Program-made: the position numbers and the translations under genes
Shown here: positions 62,700-64,000 of the stretch, piece after piece
Position numbering within the stretch: the first letter of the stretch is position 1
How the letters are laid out: the number at the start of each line of letters is the position of its first letter
The notes under the pieces: model-generated
The model's input: the letters and a program-made list of their open reading frames with translations, nothing else
The model's database searches: none
What the model was told of the DNA's origin: nothing
DNA from: Chrysogorgia sp. JL179-B06
Lineage: Eukaryota; Cnidaria; Anthozoa; Scleralcyonacea; Chrysogorgiidae
Length of the DNA stretch: 64,000 bases
Direction: 5' to 3'
Assembly: GCA_035772405.1 (NCBI GenBank)
Contig: JAYKKM010000504.1
Coordinates: forward strand, 558,501 to 622,500

Positions 62700-63927
62700 T
62701 GTAGGTACAAATCTATAGTTGTAGGTACAATGGTACATGTAATGATACAGCTGTAAGTGCAGGGGTGGTTAAATTTTCCACCATTGCAAACCGATAACAT
62801 AGACTAGTGTTGGCCAACGGCTTTGATTATATGAAGGTGAGTTGGCTCAGTATCCAAGCTGGCTTACTTGTTTGCTGACCTAATTCAGTTCTAGCCAACA
62901 GGGTCAGCCTGGCAAGCGAGCCGCCTGTGCTTATCTAATAACAATTCATATGGTCAGTCTGGCAAACAGGTTCAGTTTGAGCAAGCATTAAATCAGTTAA
63001 TCTTTTTCTCAGTGTATAAGGCATAGCAGTAAATCAAACCACTTTAAAACAGTTTAAAGAAATGTAATTCAAAATCTTTATTTATTTGAAGTTATATAAC
63101 ATTTTGAGCCAGTAAGGTATTCATAATTTTAGCATATTTATTATTTGAGAGGCTTTATACATACTAGTGACTAGTCCAGTGGGCTGGCGGCCAGCAGCTA
63201 ATTGTAATATAAAGACAGGTTACTGCATAGTTAACTATGGTTACTGTCTCGGTTGGCGAGCCAACTCCCCTTTCCATGTAGTCATGAAGGCCAAAATTCA
63301 GTTCGAAAGGTATATATCTGGCTGTACAGACCAAGTAACAGTTTGCAAATGGTGTACTTGTGCAGTCAGTCTGACAAGTGGGCTAGCCTGCCTCATGTAA
63401 TAGCAGGACAAATTACTGTTTTGGTAATAGCAAGCCAGCTTCATGCCGCCATGTACAGCTACAGTAATCATGAATGCCAAAAATCAGTTTGAAATTTGTG
63501 GGTTTGAGGGACAATGGAAAGTACATAGCTGAACAGACCAGTCACTGGTAAACCAGCAAACAATAACCAACTCTTTACTCCTTGATCTTGATAGTTGGTA
63601 TGGGTGTCAGAGATTTATATACTGTCTGTTCATTTGTAAGCATTCGTGTATAATAATATGAACAATCGATACAAAGTTACTGATAAAACTAAGGTTTATA
63701 TGGCTTGAACTGCACTGCACATTTTTCGGAGGTCGGAGAGTCCCGCTGACTCGTTCGACAAATGGCATTTCCATGCCCTGGGCCTTCCCTACCCTTCAAC
63801 CCTACCCAACCTGCGCCGCCCTTCACTTCCTTCCCTACCCCTCTACCCTGTACTTCACTGTGCCACACGCAAAATAATATTTTGGGGTCACCTTAATTTT
63901 GGTCGTATCCAAAATGGCAGCCAATAT
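62700..63927. other. No gene seen
   Basis: A short direct repeat (GTTGTAGGTACAA at 62698-62740) and a region with recurring GCCAGC/GGTCAGTCTGGCAA motifs (62880-63540) that may be an old repeat. No open frame has domain-like content. Confidence 0.4.
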
Positions 63928-63996
63928 GGGTTAGGGTTAGAAAACTCGTTAGGCGGGGATTAGGATCTTTGTTGTTTTGGGGTTAGTGGTTATTGA
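63928..63996 (+). repeat. Dispersed TTAGGG-containing repeat, copy at right edge
   Basis: GGGTTAGGGTTAGAAAACTC, GATTAGGATCTTTGTTGTTT and GGGGTTAGTGGTTATTGACA; the closest match is the foldback centre at 30171-30205. It probably continues beyond the window. Confidence 0.6.
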
Positions 63997-64000
63997 CAAA

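Noticed and set aside
63928..63996. Interstitial telomere
   Set aside because: Only one or two TTAGGG units occur, embedded in a longer dispersed repeat.

Overview
The window looks like a repeat-rich invertebrate animal genome, most plausibly a cnidarian (coral, anemone or hydroid). The reasons are spliceosomal introns, a metazoan TMEM86/lysoplasmalogenase gene, and a dense mixture of CR1/L2-like LINEs, Penelope, Ty1/copia, Harbinger, hAT, mariner, TTAA-class and Mutator-like elements together with a Maverick/Polinton. The taxonomic call is inference; no ribosomal or mitochondrial marker is present and I saw no tRNA or rRNA.

Layout. 1-9.2 kb: three decayed non-LTR retrotransposons (minus, plus, minus) separated by a long (TA)n tract. 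9.18-13.56 kb: a two-gene PIF/Harbinger transposon (broken transposase plus an intron-containing Myb/SANT partner) with TIRs. 13.6-20.9 kb: small non-autonomous DNA elements, several with intact target-site duplications, around two paralogous terminal exons that encode paired Tudor-like barrels. 20.9-29.1 kb: a YqaJ-nuclease pseudogene, a Ty1/copia copy, a THAP-DDE transposase pseudogene and a Penelope fragment. 29.23-48.92 kb: a foldback element with minisatellite-bearing inverted arms, into which an 18,010-bp Polinton (30,400-48,409) has inserted with a perfect 6-bp duplication, TCAGTC. 49-54.5 kb: palindromes, MITEs, a LINE 3' end and a 12-18-bp minisatellite. 54.5-60.2 kb: the host TMEM86 gene, two coding exons around a 4.5-kb intron filled by a G-rich minisatellite. 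60-64 kb: another LINE fragment and unassigned DNA.

The Polinton is the highlight. It has ~525-bp, almost identical TIRs and the expected core: protein-primed family B DNA polymerase (two frameshifts), chromodomain integrase, packaging ATPase, major capsid protein and several small virion-type membrane proteins. To these it adds genes that are not in the canonical Polinton set as I know it: a type II thymidine kinase, a BRO-N/VRR-type nuclease/zinc-finger fusion, a zinc-ribbon protein that may be a VLTF3-like late transcription factor, a protein with two C-terminal zinc fingers, a short basic core-like protein, a probable N-myristoylated mini-protein and a fibre-like protein (broken). No adenovirus-type cysteine protease was recognised. 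Genes are arranged in four blocks around two divergent promoter regions (about 36.2 and 41.45 kb). The two outermost genes read outward and take their last codons, stop and a terminator-like hairpin from the TIRs themselves.

Interpretation: the element looks like a recently active DNA-virus-like transposon with its own nucleotide-salvage and nuclease functions, now partly decayed by frameshifts (or affected by assembly indels).
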